Origin: Gaiellasilicea sp963794385
GTDB taxonomy: Bacteria > Actinomycetota > Thermoleophilia > Gaiellales > Gaiellaceae
DNA length: 64,000 nucleotides
Assembly (NCBI GenBank): GCA_963794385.1
Contig: CAWCDT010000011.1
Span: 62,001 to 126,000, forward strand
Direction of reading: 5' to 3'
Positions 17,021 to 24,530 of this stretch are shown here, one piece after another. The notes under the pieces are model-generated. The model was not told the origin of the DNA and did not search any database. It was given only the letters and a program-made list of their open reading frames with translations. How positions within the stretch are numbered: position 1 is the stretch's first letter; every line of letters begins with the position of its first letter. A program made the translations under genes and the position numbers.

Positions 17021-17503
17021 CTAGCGGGGCCAGGCGGCGCGAAGCCGGTCGCGCGTCGCGAGCAGGTGTTCCGGCAGCACCTTCACGTCGCCGAGCACCG
17101 GCATGAAGCTCGTGTCGCCGGCCCACCGGGGAACGACGTGGAGGTGGACGTGGTCGGCAATTCCGGCACCGGCGACGCGGCCGAGGTTCCAGCCGAGGTT
17201 GAAGCCGGCCGGGGAGTATGTCGTCCGCAGCGCTCCGATCCCGCTCAGACCGAGCCGATGGATCTCGAGCGCAGTCTCGTCGTCGAGCGCCTCGAGCTCG
17301 CCGGTGTGCTCGTAGGGGGCGATCAGCAGGTGGCCGGACGAGTAAGGGAACTTGTTCAGGAGGACGAAGGCGCGCTCGCCGCGCTCGACGATCAGGGTCT
17401 CCCCGATCTCGCCGGCCGCTTCGGCGCAGAGCACGCAGCCCGCCTGCTCGTCCGCGTGCGTGACGTACTCGAGGCGCCACGGCGCCCACAGCGGCTTCGG
17501 CAT
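17021..17503 (-). CDS. HIT family nucleotide hydrolase/transferase
   Basis: A 160-residue histidine-triad protein. The triad H118-x-H120-x-H122-x-x is in ADHVHLHVVPRW; the N-terminal part has CVLC (C23, C26), a zinc pair seen in actinobacterial HIT proteins of the AP4A phosphorylase/Rv2613c type, and NKFPYSSGHLLIAPYEH. It would act on dinucleoside polyphosphates or adenylylated substrates. Start ATG at 17503. It ends only 11 bp from the tRNA-Gly gene on the same strand, so the two may share transcripts. Confidence 0.92.
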   Translation of the reverse strand: MPKPLWAPWRLEYVTHADEQAGCVLCAEAAGEIGETLIVERGERAFVLLNKFPYSSGHLLIAPYEHTGELEALDDETALEIHRLGLSGIGALRTTYSPAGFNLGWNLGRVAGAGIADHVHLHVVPRWAGDTSFMPVLGDVKVLPEHLLATRDRLRAAWPR

Positions 17504-17560
17504 CCGCCGATCTTGGCAGCAAGCGCTACTGGGGTGCTGCCGGATCCAGAGGGCGCCCTC

Positions 17561-18097
17561 TCAGCCCGGACCAGCGGCGAGCGCCCGCATGGGGCGGAGG
17601 CGCGCGTGCGGACACACCCGCCAGAGCCCGAGGCGCTCGCGCACGGCGGCTTGCGCGGCGCGCTCGAGGCCGGCGGCGTGACGACCTCGTCCGCCGCGGT
17701 AGAAGTAGGGCGCCGCGGCGCCGCGGCGGACGAGCTCCAGGTTCACGTTCGTCTCGCCCGCCTCGACGTAGCGAAGGAGCCGGCCGTGCTCGTCCCGGTC
17801 GTCGAGCGCGGGATCGCGGGCCAGGTCGACGGGTGTGCCGTCGGGAAGCAGGTGGCGCAGCGTGAGGCGGGCTGCTTGTCCGTAGCACTCGCCGAAGAGC
17901 TCCGGCGCGTCGATCTGGACGAGCCGGACGCGTCGTCCGTCGGTCAGCTCGACCGTATCGCCGTCGGCGACGAACGCAACCGTCGCCTGCGTTCCGGGAG
18001 GTTCGCCCTGCGACTCGGGCTCGCCGCCGCAACCGGTCTGCAATGCCACTGCGATCGCGGCTGGAGCGAGCGCGCGGATCAGGCCGTCGGCACCCAC
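17561..18097 (-). CDS. SNase-like (thermonuclease family) lipoprotein
   Basis: A 178-residue exported nuclease-fold protein. The N-terminus has a signal ending in the lipobox-like LQTGC, followed by a linker and the SNase core: VADGDTVELTDGRRVRLVQI then DAPELFGECYGQAA, DRDEHGRLLRYV and LVRRGAAAPYFY. The catalytic Asp and the Arg of VRLVQIDAPE are present; the Glu after the second Arg region cannot be verified by eye. I chose the GTG at 18097, which overlaps the upstream HerA-like remnant's 3' end, because it places the lipobox at a normal distance; upstream codons are antisense-like. Confidence 0.8.
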   Translation of the reverse strand: MGADGLIRALAPAAIAVALQTGCGGEPESQGEPPGTQATVAFVADGDTVELTDGRRVRLVQIDAPELFGECYGQAARLTLRHLLPDGTPVDLARDPALDDRDEHGRLLRYVEAGETNVNLELVRRGAAAPYFYRGGRGRHAAGLERAAQAAVRERLGLWRVCPHARLRPMRALAAGPG

Positions 18098-18420
18098 ACG
18101 AGTGTCGTCTCGACCACCCGCACGTCGGCCGACTCGAGCCGGATCGCGACCGTCTCGATCGCGTCGACCTTCGCCTGCCATTTCTCGTCGATCTCGGCGA
18201 TCTCGTCGAGGAGGTCCTGCTCGAGCGCTTCCAGGTCCTCCTCTGCGCTTTCGACGCGCTCCTCGGCAGTCCGCTTTCGCTCCAGCAGCACGATTCCGAG
18301 ACCCGTCTTGCCGGAGCCGGTCATGCCGACGATCACCGCGTGCGTCGTCAAGTCGTCCGGGTCGAGGCGCAGGGGCTCGTCCTTGTCGAGCCGCCTACCG
18401 AGGAGGAACCCGTCCGCCAC
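18079..18420 (-). CDS. Internally deleted HerA/FtsK-like ATP-binding protein (N- and C-terminal ends fused)
   Basis: A 113-residue ORF joining two pieces of a much larger protein. Residues 1-43 (FLLGRRLDKDEPLRLDPDDL then TTHAVIVGMTGSGKTGLGIVLLE) are the start of actinobacterial HerA-like ATPases including the Walker A loop. From about residue 48 it continues directly with the coiled-coil tail of the same family (EDLEALEQDLLDEIAEID, then VRVVETTLVWVPTA). The Walker B and several hundred central residues are missing with the frame kept. It cannot hydrolyse ATP as it stands. It may be a degenerate gene or an assembly collapse. The start GTG lies 11 bp after the glycosyltransferase gene. Confidence 0.65.
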   Translation of the reverse strand: MADGFLLGRRLDKDEPLRLDPDDLTTHAVIVGMTGSGKTGLGIVLLERKRTAEERVESAEEDLEALEQDLLDEIAEIDEKWQAKVDAIETVAIRLESADVRVVETTLVWVPTA

Positions 18421-18431
18421 GGCCGGGGACC

Positions 18432-19577
18432 CTACCCGGCCTCGGCGAGCGCGGAGAACGCGTCGTCGACCGGACTCTGGCCGCGCATCTCCTCGGCGAT
18501 CCGCGCAGCGGCTGCCCGGTAGGAACCGTATCCGAGCACCGTCTCGATGCCCGCCCGCAGAGCGGCCGGGTCGGGCGCGACCGACACGCCCGCACCGACC
18601 TCTTGCACCCGCCGGCCGTTGTACGGCTGGTCGGCGAAGAGCGGCGCGATCACGAGCGGCTTCCCGGCTCCGAGCGCGCCGAGCGTCGTGCCGGAGCCAC
18701 CGTGGCACACGACTGCGTCCGCGTGCGCGAGCACGTCGGTCTGCGGAACCCAGCTCTCGACGCGGACGTTCGCCGGCACCGCCCCGAGCAAGCCCGGGTC
18801 GGCTGCGCCTAGGGTGAGCAGTGCGCGCACCGGAAGCCCGTCGAGCGCCTCGAGCGCAGCCGCATAGACGGCGGCGACCCAGGGCACTGCACCTGCGACG
18901 CTCCCGAAGGTGACGTAGACGAGCGGCTTCTCGCCGTCGTCCTCCCACCAGTCCGACAGCGGCTGAGGCGGACCAGGCTCGCGGTCGCGAAAGCGTCGGA
19001 TGTCCGGCGGCTGCGGCTCGCCCTCCGCTTCGAACGAGGCGGGAAAGAGCGTCAAGAAGGGGGAACGGCGGATGCGCTCTCCTGTCGGGTCAGCCTCGAG
19101 GCCGACGGAGACGCGCAGCTCCGAGACGGTCTCGGCGGCGATCTGAAGCGCGCCCTCCTCGACGGCGGCAAGGCCGATCGCGACGCGCGCGTGCGGGATC
19201 CCGGCCAGGTCGGCCGCGACCGCCGAGCCGTACTCGTTCGGGTCGCGCAGGATCAGGTCGGGCTGAAACCCTTCGATTGCCTCGCGCAGGCCGGGGAGGA
19301 TCGCGGCAGCGTCGTAGCGCGCGAAGATCTCGCGCACGACGAGCACCTCGCCTTCCTCGCGTGAGACCGTCGGGACGCGCTCCCACACGGGCCGAATGTC
19401 CTCCTCTGCGGGGTCGGCACACTCGTGGAACGGGTAGCCGGTCCGCTCGACGACGGGACGGAGCCCGGACGGCCCAGCGACGAGCACCTCGTGACCGAGC
19501 CGGCGCGCCGCCTCGACGAACGGGACGAGCGGGTTGAAGTGCCCGGCGCCCTGCGTCGAGGTGAACAGCACTCGCAT
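18432..19577 (-). CDS. GT1 (UGT/MGT-type) glycosyltransferase
   Basis: A 381-residue GT-B fold glycosyltransferase that would move a sugar from a nucleotide donor to a small lipophilic acceptor. The N-terminus reads MRVLFTSTQGAGHFNPLVPF, with the GHFNP acceptor-side loop. The C-terminal donor motif is CHGGSGTTLGALGAGKPLVI followed by PLFADQPYNGRRV. The length is typical of macrolide/antibiotic-type transferases. The ATG is preceded by TACGGT 7 nt upstream. No biosynthetic partners are nearby, so the substrate is unknown. Confidence 0.93.
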   Translation of the reverse strand: MRVLFTSTQGAGHFNPLVPFVEAARRLGHEVLVAGPSGLRPVVERTGYPFHECADPAEEDIRPVWERVPTVSREEGEVLVVREIFARYDAAAILPGLREAIEGFQPDLILRDPNEYGSAVAADLAGIPHARVAIGLAAVEEGALQIAAETVSELRVSVGLEADPTGERIRRSPFLTLFPASFEAEGEPQPPDIRRFRDREPGPPQPLSDWWEDDGEKPLVYVTFGSVAGAVPWVAAVYAAALEALDGLPVRALLTLGAADPGLLGAVPANVRVESWVPQTDVLAHADAVVCHGGSGTTLGALGAGKPLVIAPLFADQPYNGRRVQEVGAGVSVAPDPAALRAGIETVLGYGSYRAAAARIAEEMRGQSPVDDAFSALAEAG

Positions 19578-19584
19578 CGGCGTG

Positions 19585-19590
19585 ACCGTA
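19585..19590 (-). promoter_or_regulatory. TACGGT -10 box of the glycosyltransferase gene
   Basis: On the minus strand, TACGGT ends 7 nt before the ATG at 19577; no Shine-Dalgarno sequence intervenes. Confidence 0.5.
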
Positions 19591-19615
19591 CCCCGCTCGA
19601 GGAGGACGTGGAAGG

Positions 19616-20371
19616 ATGACGGACGTGGCGAAGGGCGACGAAGTCGAAGCGGCTATTGCCCGCGAGACGGCGGAGCTCTACGGGTTGCCGGCGGACGAGT
19701 ACACGAAGGCGAGGAACGCCCGCGCGAAGGAGCTGAAGCCGGAGAGCCCCGAGCTCGCCGCCGCCGTCGCGAAGCTGCCCAAGCCGACGACGGCCGCCGC
19801 GGCCGTCAACCGGCTCGCCCGCGACGAGCCATCCGAGATCCGCGCCCTTGTCCAGGCCGGAAAGCGGCTGCGGGAGGCGCAGGAGGGCGCCGTCGCCGGG
19901 AAGTGGGGCGCGGATCTCCAGGAGGCGGTCCGCGAGCACCGGGCGGCTCTCGACCGGGTTCAGCGGGAAGCGCGTCGGCTGAAGCTCTCGAGCGCCGTGC
20001 TCGAGCGCGTGGTCGCGACGGTCCGCGCCGCCTCGGTCGAGCCTGAGCTCCAGTCGCTGCTCGAGCGGGGGTTGCTCGCGCGTGAGGTCGAGGTTTCGGG
20101 CTTCTCGATCGACCCGGGCATCGTCGAGACCCCGGTCGCGCAGCGGAAGACGACCGCCGCCCAGCCGAAGCGCGACGCGCAGGAGGAGCGCAGGGTCAAG
20201 GACGCCGCCCGGGCGCGGCTTCGCGCCGCGAAGGAGCAGCTCGCAGAAGCGAAGCGGGCCGCTGCGGCCGCGCGGAAGGAGCTCGGCCGCGCCGAGCGCG
20301 AGGCGCAGCGGGCGGCCGATGCGGTGTCGAAGGCCGAGCAGGCTGTCGAGTCGGCGCAGGAGGGGTTGTAG
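19616..20371 (+). CDS. Coiled-coil protein of unknown function
   Basis: A 251-residue Ala/Arg/Glu-rich protein. Residues 1-60 form a compact start (TAELYGLPADEYTKARNARA) that recurs in hypothetical proteins of actinobacteria as far as I can recall; 65-140 are helical and 175-250 a long charged coiled coil (ARARLRAAKEQLAEAKRAAA). There are no membrane segments or enzyme motifs. ATG with GGAAGG just upstream. It ends 3 bp before the DUF202 gene, so the two form an operon. Confidence 0.75.
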   Translation: MTDVAKGDEVEAAIARETAELYGLPADEYTKARNARAKELKPESPELAAAVAKLPKPTTAAAAVNRLARDEPSEIRALVQAGKRLREAQEGAVAGKWGADLQEAVREHRAALDRVQREARRLKLSSAVLERVVATVRAASVEPELQSLLERGLLAREVEVSGFSIDPGIVETPVAQRKTTAAQPKRDAQEERRVKDAARARLRAAKEQLAEAKRAAAAARKELGRAEREAQRAADAVSKAEQAVESAQEGL

Positions 20372-20374
20372 CCG

Positions 20375-20728
20375 GTGGACGAGACACGCGACGCGACGCG
20401 GCGCACGAGGCTGGCGAACGAGCGCACCTTTCTCGCCTGGTGGCGGACCGGGCTGACCGCGTTCGCCGTCGCGATCGGCGCCGGAAAGCTCGTGCCCGCC
20501 GTCGCCGACGATGTCGAGCCATGGCCGTACGAGCTGCTCGGCGCCGGTTTCGGGCTCCTGGGCGTCGGGTTCGTCCTCTACGGCTGGATGCGGCAGCGTG
20601 CTGTCGACCGGGCGCTGGCGGCGGGTGAGTACGCGGCCCCGAGTGGAGCGGCGGTCGTGATATTCACGGCGACCGGGCTCGTGCTCGGCGTCGGCGTGCT
20701 TCTGGTCGTCCTCTTCGCCGGCGACTGA
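20375..20728 (+). CDS. DUF202 (YidH-like) membrane protein
   Basis: A 117-residue inner-membrane protein with the DUF202 signature RTRLANERTFLAWWRTGLTA near the N-terminus, followed by three hydrophobic segments (about residues 27-45, 50-70 and 88-112). The function of the family is not settled. GTG start 3 bp after the coiled-coil gene. Confidence 0.9.
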   Translation: MDETRDATRRTRLANERTFLAWWRTGLTAFAVAIGAGKLVPAVADDVEPWPYELLGAGFGLLGVGFVLYGWMRQRAVDRALAAGEYAAPSGAAVVIFTATGLVLGVGVLLVVLFAGD

Positions 20729-20780
20729 CGTCCCTGCAGCGCGCTTCCTCAGCAGGAGGAAGTAGGGTCGAGACCAGAAC

Positions 20781-21383
20781 GTGAGCGACCCTCGGAGCAT
20801 GCGGTGGCTTCGTCCCTCGTCCGCAACGGCGGTGGCTCTTGTCGCCGCCGTGATGTTCGCGGTTGCGGCCGGACACGTCTGGTGTGCGGCGAGACTCGAG
20901 TCGAGCTCCCGGAGTGGCGGACGCAGGTGCGCTGCCTGACACTCGTCGGAAGCTGGCAAAGGACGACGACTTGCGCGGAGCTTCGCGACGGCACTTACGA
21001 GAGCTGGGCTAAAGAAATGGGTGCCGGAGTTCATTGCAGGGAACGGCTTCATCCCCGGCGTCACGAGGCCTGACCAGATCGCCAACCGCTCGAGTCCTTG
21101 CAAAGGAGCCGTGCCGCGCAAGCACTCGCACTTCTTCACCAAGGATCGGAAGTTCGGCTCACTCGACTGGAATGGAGAGCCGGTCGATGACGGCACGTAC
21201 CGCCTTGTCTCCAAGGGGACCGTTGTCATCTCCAAGGAATTTCCGAACGTGACGCTCCACTACCGGATCAGCGGCAGGACGATCTCGTTCGCGCCCGTGC
21301 TACTCGAGGGCTGTTCCACGTTCCGGTGTGCCTGGGCCATCTCGATGGCATACCCCGGCAAGAGTTGGCAGCGCGCGCGCTGA
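20781..21383 (+). pseudogene. Secreted protein of unknown function, broken by frameshifts
   Basis: Three reading frames seem to belong to one gene. From a GTG at 20781 there is a signal-like segment (SATAVALVAAVMFAVAAGHV). The next frame gives VELPEWRTQVRCLTLVGSWQ and TTTCAELRDGT, and the original frame resumes with KKWVPEFIAGNGFIPGVTRP then HSHFFTKDRKFGSLDWNGEP and VDDGTYRLVSKGTVVISKEF. The last part looks like a beta-barrel or lipocalin-like domain seen in actinobacterial lipoproteins. The frame opened by the GTG meets a TGA at about 20940. Real decay and sequence error are both possible, as neighbouring DNA is accessory in character. Confidence 0.45.
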
Positions 21384-21682
21384 GCACGCCTCTCGCGGGA
21401 CGCGCCTGCGAGAAAGCACCGCGCGCGGAGCTCTGGTTCCTCACAACCTGCGCTGACCAGCGGAAGAAAAAAGCAGGGCTTGAGCAAGCGGTTTTCGCTC
21501 AACCATGCGGTTGTCGATGACAGGCCGCTCGTCGAGGACGAGTGCGAGAGCGCAGGCTGACGCCCCGGCCCGCCTCCGCCCGCTTCATTCACCCGGCCAC
21601 GTATGCTCGCCCGGAGCTTGTGCGTCAGCCCAAGCTCACCGACAGCAGCCCAAGCAAAGCTTGAGCAGATAGGAGCAAGCAC
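21384..21682. other. Intergenic region, accessory patch
   Basis: About 300 bp with lower GC and no supported gene. It contains repeated CTTGAGCA-like words (about 21478 and 21659) and a short A-run. An AGGAG at 21671-21675 serves the next short ORF. Confidence 0.35.
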
Positions 21683-21817
21683 ATGACCGCTTCAAGCGGG
21701 CGTGCGCGGATCCTGCCGATGAAGACGGCGGGCACCAAGCATTTCATCGACCGGACGTACCGCGAGGGCGGAACGTTCCGTGGGTTACCGAATGAAGACG
21801 TTCAACCTCAACAGTGA
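21683..21817 (+). CDS. Short ORF ahead of the cupin gene (44 residues)
   Basis: ATG at 21683 with a good AGGAG 7 nt upstream, 44 codons, ending inside the cupin gene start region, which it overlaps by 26 nt. The middle (KHFIDRTYREGGTF) does not match anything I can name. It could be a remnant of a longer gene or a leader ORF coupling translation of the cupin. Confidence 0.35.
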   Translation: MTASSGRARILPMKTAGTKHFIDRTYREGGTFRGLPNEDVQPQQ

Positions 21818-22256
21818 CGAGTGGGACGCGACGAGGGACCGCGAGGGCTGGCGCGCCAAGGGCGCGCTTGTCGGCCAACGCATCGGCGGTGAGCTAATCG
21901 GCGCGACCATGTCCGAGGTCGAGTCCGGCGACACGCTCTGGCCCTACCACACGCACTACCTGAACGAGGAATGGGTGATCGTGCTCCGCGGCGAGCCGAC
22001 GCTGCGCACGCCAGAAGGTGAGCACGTGTTGAAGGAGGGTGACGTCGTCTGCTTTCCGCGCGGCAAGGACGGTGCGCATCAGATCATCAACCGAACAGAC
22101 TCGCCTCTTCGCGTACTCATGCTCTCCTCGATGATCCGCGGTGAGATCATCGAGTACCTCGACACCGGAAAGGTTCTCGCCAAGGACGTCGAGGACGAAG
22201 ACATCATGTTCGCGAGGCCCGGGCCCACGGTCGAGTACTGGGAAGGCGAGGACTAG
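21792..22256 (+). CDS. Small single-domain cupin
   Basis: A 154-residue beta-barrel protein. Cupin motif 1 is present as PYHTHYLNEEWVIVLRGEPT (the two His and Glu ligands) and motif 2 as PRGKDGAHQIINRTD (His ligand). The start ATG at 21792 is chosen because residues from MKTFNLN onward fit cupin N-termini. It has no own ribosome-binding site; initiation may depend on the overlapping short ORF. The C-terminal extension ending GPTVEYWEGED is typical of sugar- or germin-like single-domain cupins. Substrate unknown. Confidence 0.85.
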   Translation: MKTFNLNSDEWDATRDREGWRAKGALVGQRIGGELIGATMSEVESGDTLWPYHTHYLNEEWVIVLRGEPTLRTPEGEHVLKEGDVVCFPRGKDGAHQIINRTDSPLRVLMLSSMIRGEIIEYLDTGKVLAKDVEDEDIMFARPGPTVEYWEGED

Positions 22257-22280
22257 GAGGGATTGGCGAAACGCGGGCGA

Positions 22281-22403
22281 CTAGCTGACTAGGGCGTAAA
22301 TGAGCAGGCCTAGGAGGATCAGCACGGCGATAGCGCCCTTTGCCAACGAGAGCCAAAGTGGTGGCCGTGGGTTGAAAGCCGGGTGCATCGGGTCGTGCTG
22401 CAT
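22281..22403 (-). CDS. 40-residue single-pass membrane protein
   Basis: A small ORF: about 17 residues of Pro-rich N-terminus (MQHDPMHPAFNPRPPLW) and one hydrophobic helix ending IYALVS-stop. A TACTCT box lies exactly 9 nt upstream of the ATG, the same leaderless geometry as the confirmed genes here, which argues it is real. Function unknown. Confidence 0.55.
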   Translation of the reverse strand: MQHDPMHPAFNPRPPLWLSLAKGAIAVLILLGLLIYALVS

Positions 22404-22412
22404 CAGATGTGG

Positions 22413-22418
22413 AGAGTA
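22413..22418 (-). promoter_or_regulatory. TACTCT -10 box of the small membrane protein gene
   Basis: On the minus strand, 9 nt before the ATG at 22403, no Shine-Dalgarno sequence. Confidence 0.4.
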
Positions 22419-22422
22419 ACGG

Positions 22423-22945
22423 CTACGCCGACGCGAGCGGAACGGCCCGCGCTCGCGCGAGTGCGAGGCTGAGCCGTCCGAGCATCACGAGGTCGGCGTG
22501 CAGCCGGACGCGCTGGATGCCTCGGACGCGAAGGAAGGCGAGTCCGTACTCGTGCTTCAAGCGTCCGAATTCTCGTTCGACGGCGGTGCGCCGCTTGTAG
22601 AGCGCCGCCCGCTCCGGGGTGCTGCGCTTGATCGGCGTCTCAGGCTGGACGCGGCCTTTGCGGAGCGGGATCACGGGGGCGATGCCGCGCTGGTGGCACT
22701 CGGCGTAGACGCGGTTGTTGGCGTAGCCGCGATCCATCGCCACGGTGTCGGCCAGGAAGCCGCGAGCGCGTACAGCGTCGAGCAGCGGCGCGACGTAGAG
22801 GGATTCGTTGCGGCGTCCCGTCTCGATCTCCCAGGCGAGCGGCAGGCCGGTAGTGGCGCAAACGGCGGCGTGGATCTTGTAGCCATAGAAGCCGCGTAAC
22901 GGCTTCCCCGCGTCGCCGTGCGCGTATCGTGATCTGACGTGACGT
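22423..22945 (-). pseudogene. IS4/IS5-type DDE transposase, 5'-truncated
   Basis: C-terminal half of an insertion-sequence transposase. Recognisable parts in order are RYAHGDAGKPLRGFYGYKIH, a core with AVCATTGLPLAWEIETGRR, the second Asp in VAMDRGYANN, and the terminal Glu region RRTAVEREFGRLKHEYGLAF. Upstream of about 22945 the coding similarity is lost and a frame slip occurs near the first Asp (S-D-H-D), so the N-terminal half is absent. No inverted repeats could be identified at either end. It abuts an integrase fragment on the opposite strand. Confidence 0.8.
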
Positions 22946-23118
22946 CCTTCCCGCGCCGCTGCCGATCATGCCGCGCCCTGATCGCCTCGACGTCGCGCCG
23001 CGACCGCGTCTTCTGCTCGACCGCCTGCCGCGTCGCTGATCAAGATCGTCGAGCATCTGACACCGCGCAACCGGCTCCCAGCCGTGCTGCTGGAACAGAC
23101 CGCCGCGCGCGTCGCTGA
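22939..23118 (+). CDS. Possible zinc-ribbon ORF (59 residues)
   Basis: GTG at 22939 opens a frame with C-x2-C-x14-C-x3-C (RCRSCRALIA then VFCSTACRVADQ), the pattern of small zinc ribbons in phage and actinobacterial DNA-binding proteins. The second half is compositionally odd and overlaps the integrase fragment in another frame, so only the N-terminal ribbon is likely meaningful. Confidence 0.3.
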   Translation: MTSFPRRCRSCRALIASTSRRDRVFCSTACRVADQDRRASDTAQPAPSRAAGTDRRARR

Positions 23119-23461
23119 GCTGCGCTCATGGGAGTGGGGCGACGTCGATGTCGCAGCGTCTCGCATCCGCTCGCGTGGCGTGAAAGGCAGAAGAGGCACG
23201 AGGCGCGTGCCCATCGGTCTCAAGGAAGGCGCGATGCGTGACGCGATCGCGCGCGCCTGCCGCGCCGCGAAGATCCCGTACTACTCGCCGCACGGACTGC
23301 GCCACCGCCGAGGGTCGCTCTGGCACGCGGGAGGGATGCCCGCTCGCGAGCTTGCCGAGCGGATGGGCCACTCCAAAGCGTCGATGAGCCTCGACGTCTA
23401 TACGCACGTGATGCCCCCGGATGAAGCGCTCCCAGAGGCGCTAAGCGCTCTCCTTATGTGA
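23039..23461 (+). pseudogene. Tyrosine recombinase (phage-type integrase), C-terminal fragment
   Basis: About 140 residues of the catalytic domain: first Arg in ARVAELRSWEWGDVD, the H-x-L-R-H box in SPHGLRHRRGSLWHAGG, the second histidine in ERMGHSKASM and the nucleophile Tyr in LDVYTHVMPPDEA. All catalytic residues are present, but the N-terminal arm-binding and core-binding domains are missing; the open frame begins in unrelated sequence. It is the only recombinase trace in the window, about 6 kb from the duplicated tRNA-Gly end. Confidence 0.8.
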
Positions 23462-23511
23462 CGCCGGTGTGACATCGCGACGCAAGAACGCGCCGCAAAC
23501 CGCATGGTTGA

Positions 23512-24489
23512 CTACAACCAGCGCTTCCAGCGGAAGAAGCCGAGCAGGCAGGCGCCGAGCGCGACGATCACGGCGATGATGACCCAGAACGCGCCCGCCG
23601 TGCCGAAGCCGGGGAAGTCGACGTTCATCCCGAAGATGCTCGCGACCAGCGTCAGCGGCAGCAGCATCGCGCTGAAGACGGTGAGCACGCGGAGGACGTC
23701 GTTCTGCCGGTGCGAGATCACGGACTCGTTCGTCGACTCGAGCCCCTCGACGACCTCCTTGTAGTTGTCGAGCAGGTCCCAGATCCGCTCCGCGCCGTCG
23801 ACGATGTCGTCGAAGTAGAGGTCGAGCTCCTCCGGCAGGAAGCGCTCGACACGCCGCTCGAGCTGACGCAACGTCGTCCGCTCCGGCTTGATGATCTTCC
23901 GGTACGAGATGATCTCCTGCTTCACGTTCGAGAGATCGCGCACGACGTCCTCGGCCCGGCGCTCGAACATGTCGTCCTCGACCGAGTCGAGCTTGTGCCC
24001 GATCTTGTCGAGGATCGGGAAGCAGTAGTCGAAGAGGTCGTCGAGCACCTCGTAGAGCAGGCGCCCGGAGCCCTTCGCGAACAGCTCCTCGCGGAGGCGC
24101 TCGTCCTCCTCGCAGCGGTGGAAGAGGCGCGTGACCGGGAGCAGCTCGACGTTGGGCAGCGTGACGAGGTAGTCGGCCCCGAGGAAGACGTCCAGCTCGG
24201 CGGCGTTCAGTCGCTGGATCGCCTTGTCGTAGACGGGGAAGTGGAGGACGCCGAAGAGGTAGTCGGGGTACTCGTCGATCTTCGGCCGCTGCCGCTTGGA
24301 GAGCACGTCCTCGACGTCGAGCGCGTGCCAGCCGAAGCGCTCGGCGAGCGCGTCCATCGCTGCTGGATGCGGGCGGTCGAGATGGACCCAGGTCAGCCCG
24401 GCTGAGCTGAGCTCGAGCGGCTCACGCTCGGCGCGCGCGACGGGAGCCGCGCCTGGCCGTGTCCGCCGGATGCGGGGCAGGCTGGGCAT
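23512..24489 (-). CDS. corA: CorA-family magnesium/divalent cation channel
   Basis: A 325-residue CorA protein: an N-terminal cytoplasmic funnel, a long helix (about 200-270) and two C-terminal membrane helices. The selectivity signature is FGMNVDFPG (usually YGMN) between the helices, and the chain ends in basic residues (FFRWKRWL). I use the ATG at 24489; the longer open frame upstream is Arg-rich shadow sequence. It is followed on the same strand by an MFS gene upstream at 41 bp. Confidence 0.93.
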   Translation of the reverse strand: MPSLPRIRRTRPGAAPVARAEREPLELSSAGLTWVHLDRPHPAAMDALAERFGWHALDVEDVLSKRQRPKIDEYPDYLFGVLHFPVYDKAIQRLNAAELDVFLGADYLVTLPNVELLPVTRLFHRCEEDERLREELFAKGSGRLLYEVLDDLFDYCFPILDKIGHKLDSVEDDMFERRAEDVVRDLSNVKQEIISYRKIIKPERTTLRQLERRVERFLPEELDLYFDDIVDGAERIWDLLDNYKEVVEGLESTNESVISHRQNDVLRVLTVFSAMLLPLTLVASIFGMNVDFPGFGTAGAFWVIIAVIVALGACLLGFFRWKRWL

Positions 24490-24530
24490 GCGTACTGAGC
24501 GGGTCCTCGAGCGTCGGCATCGAGCGGAGT

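Noticed and set aside
19253..21235. 660-codon minus-strand frame over the coiled-coil and DUF202 genes
   Set aside because: Composition and position are those of a GC-bias shadow; DUF202 on the plus strand is certain.
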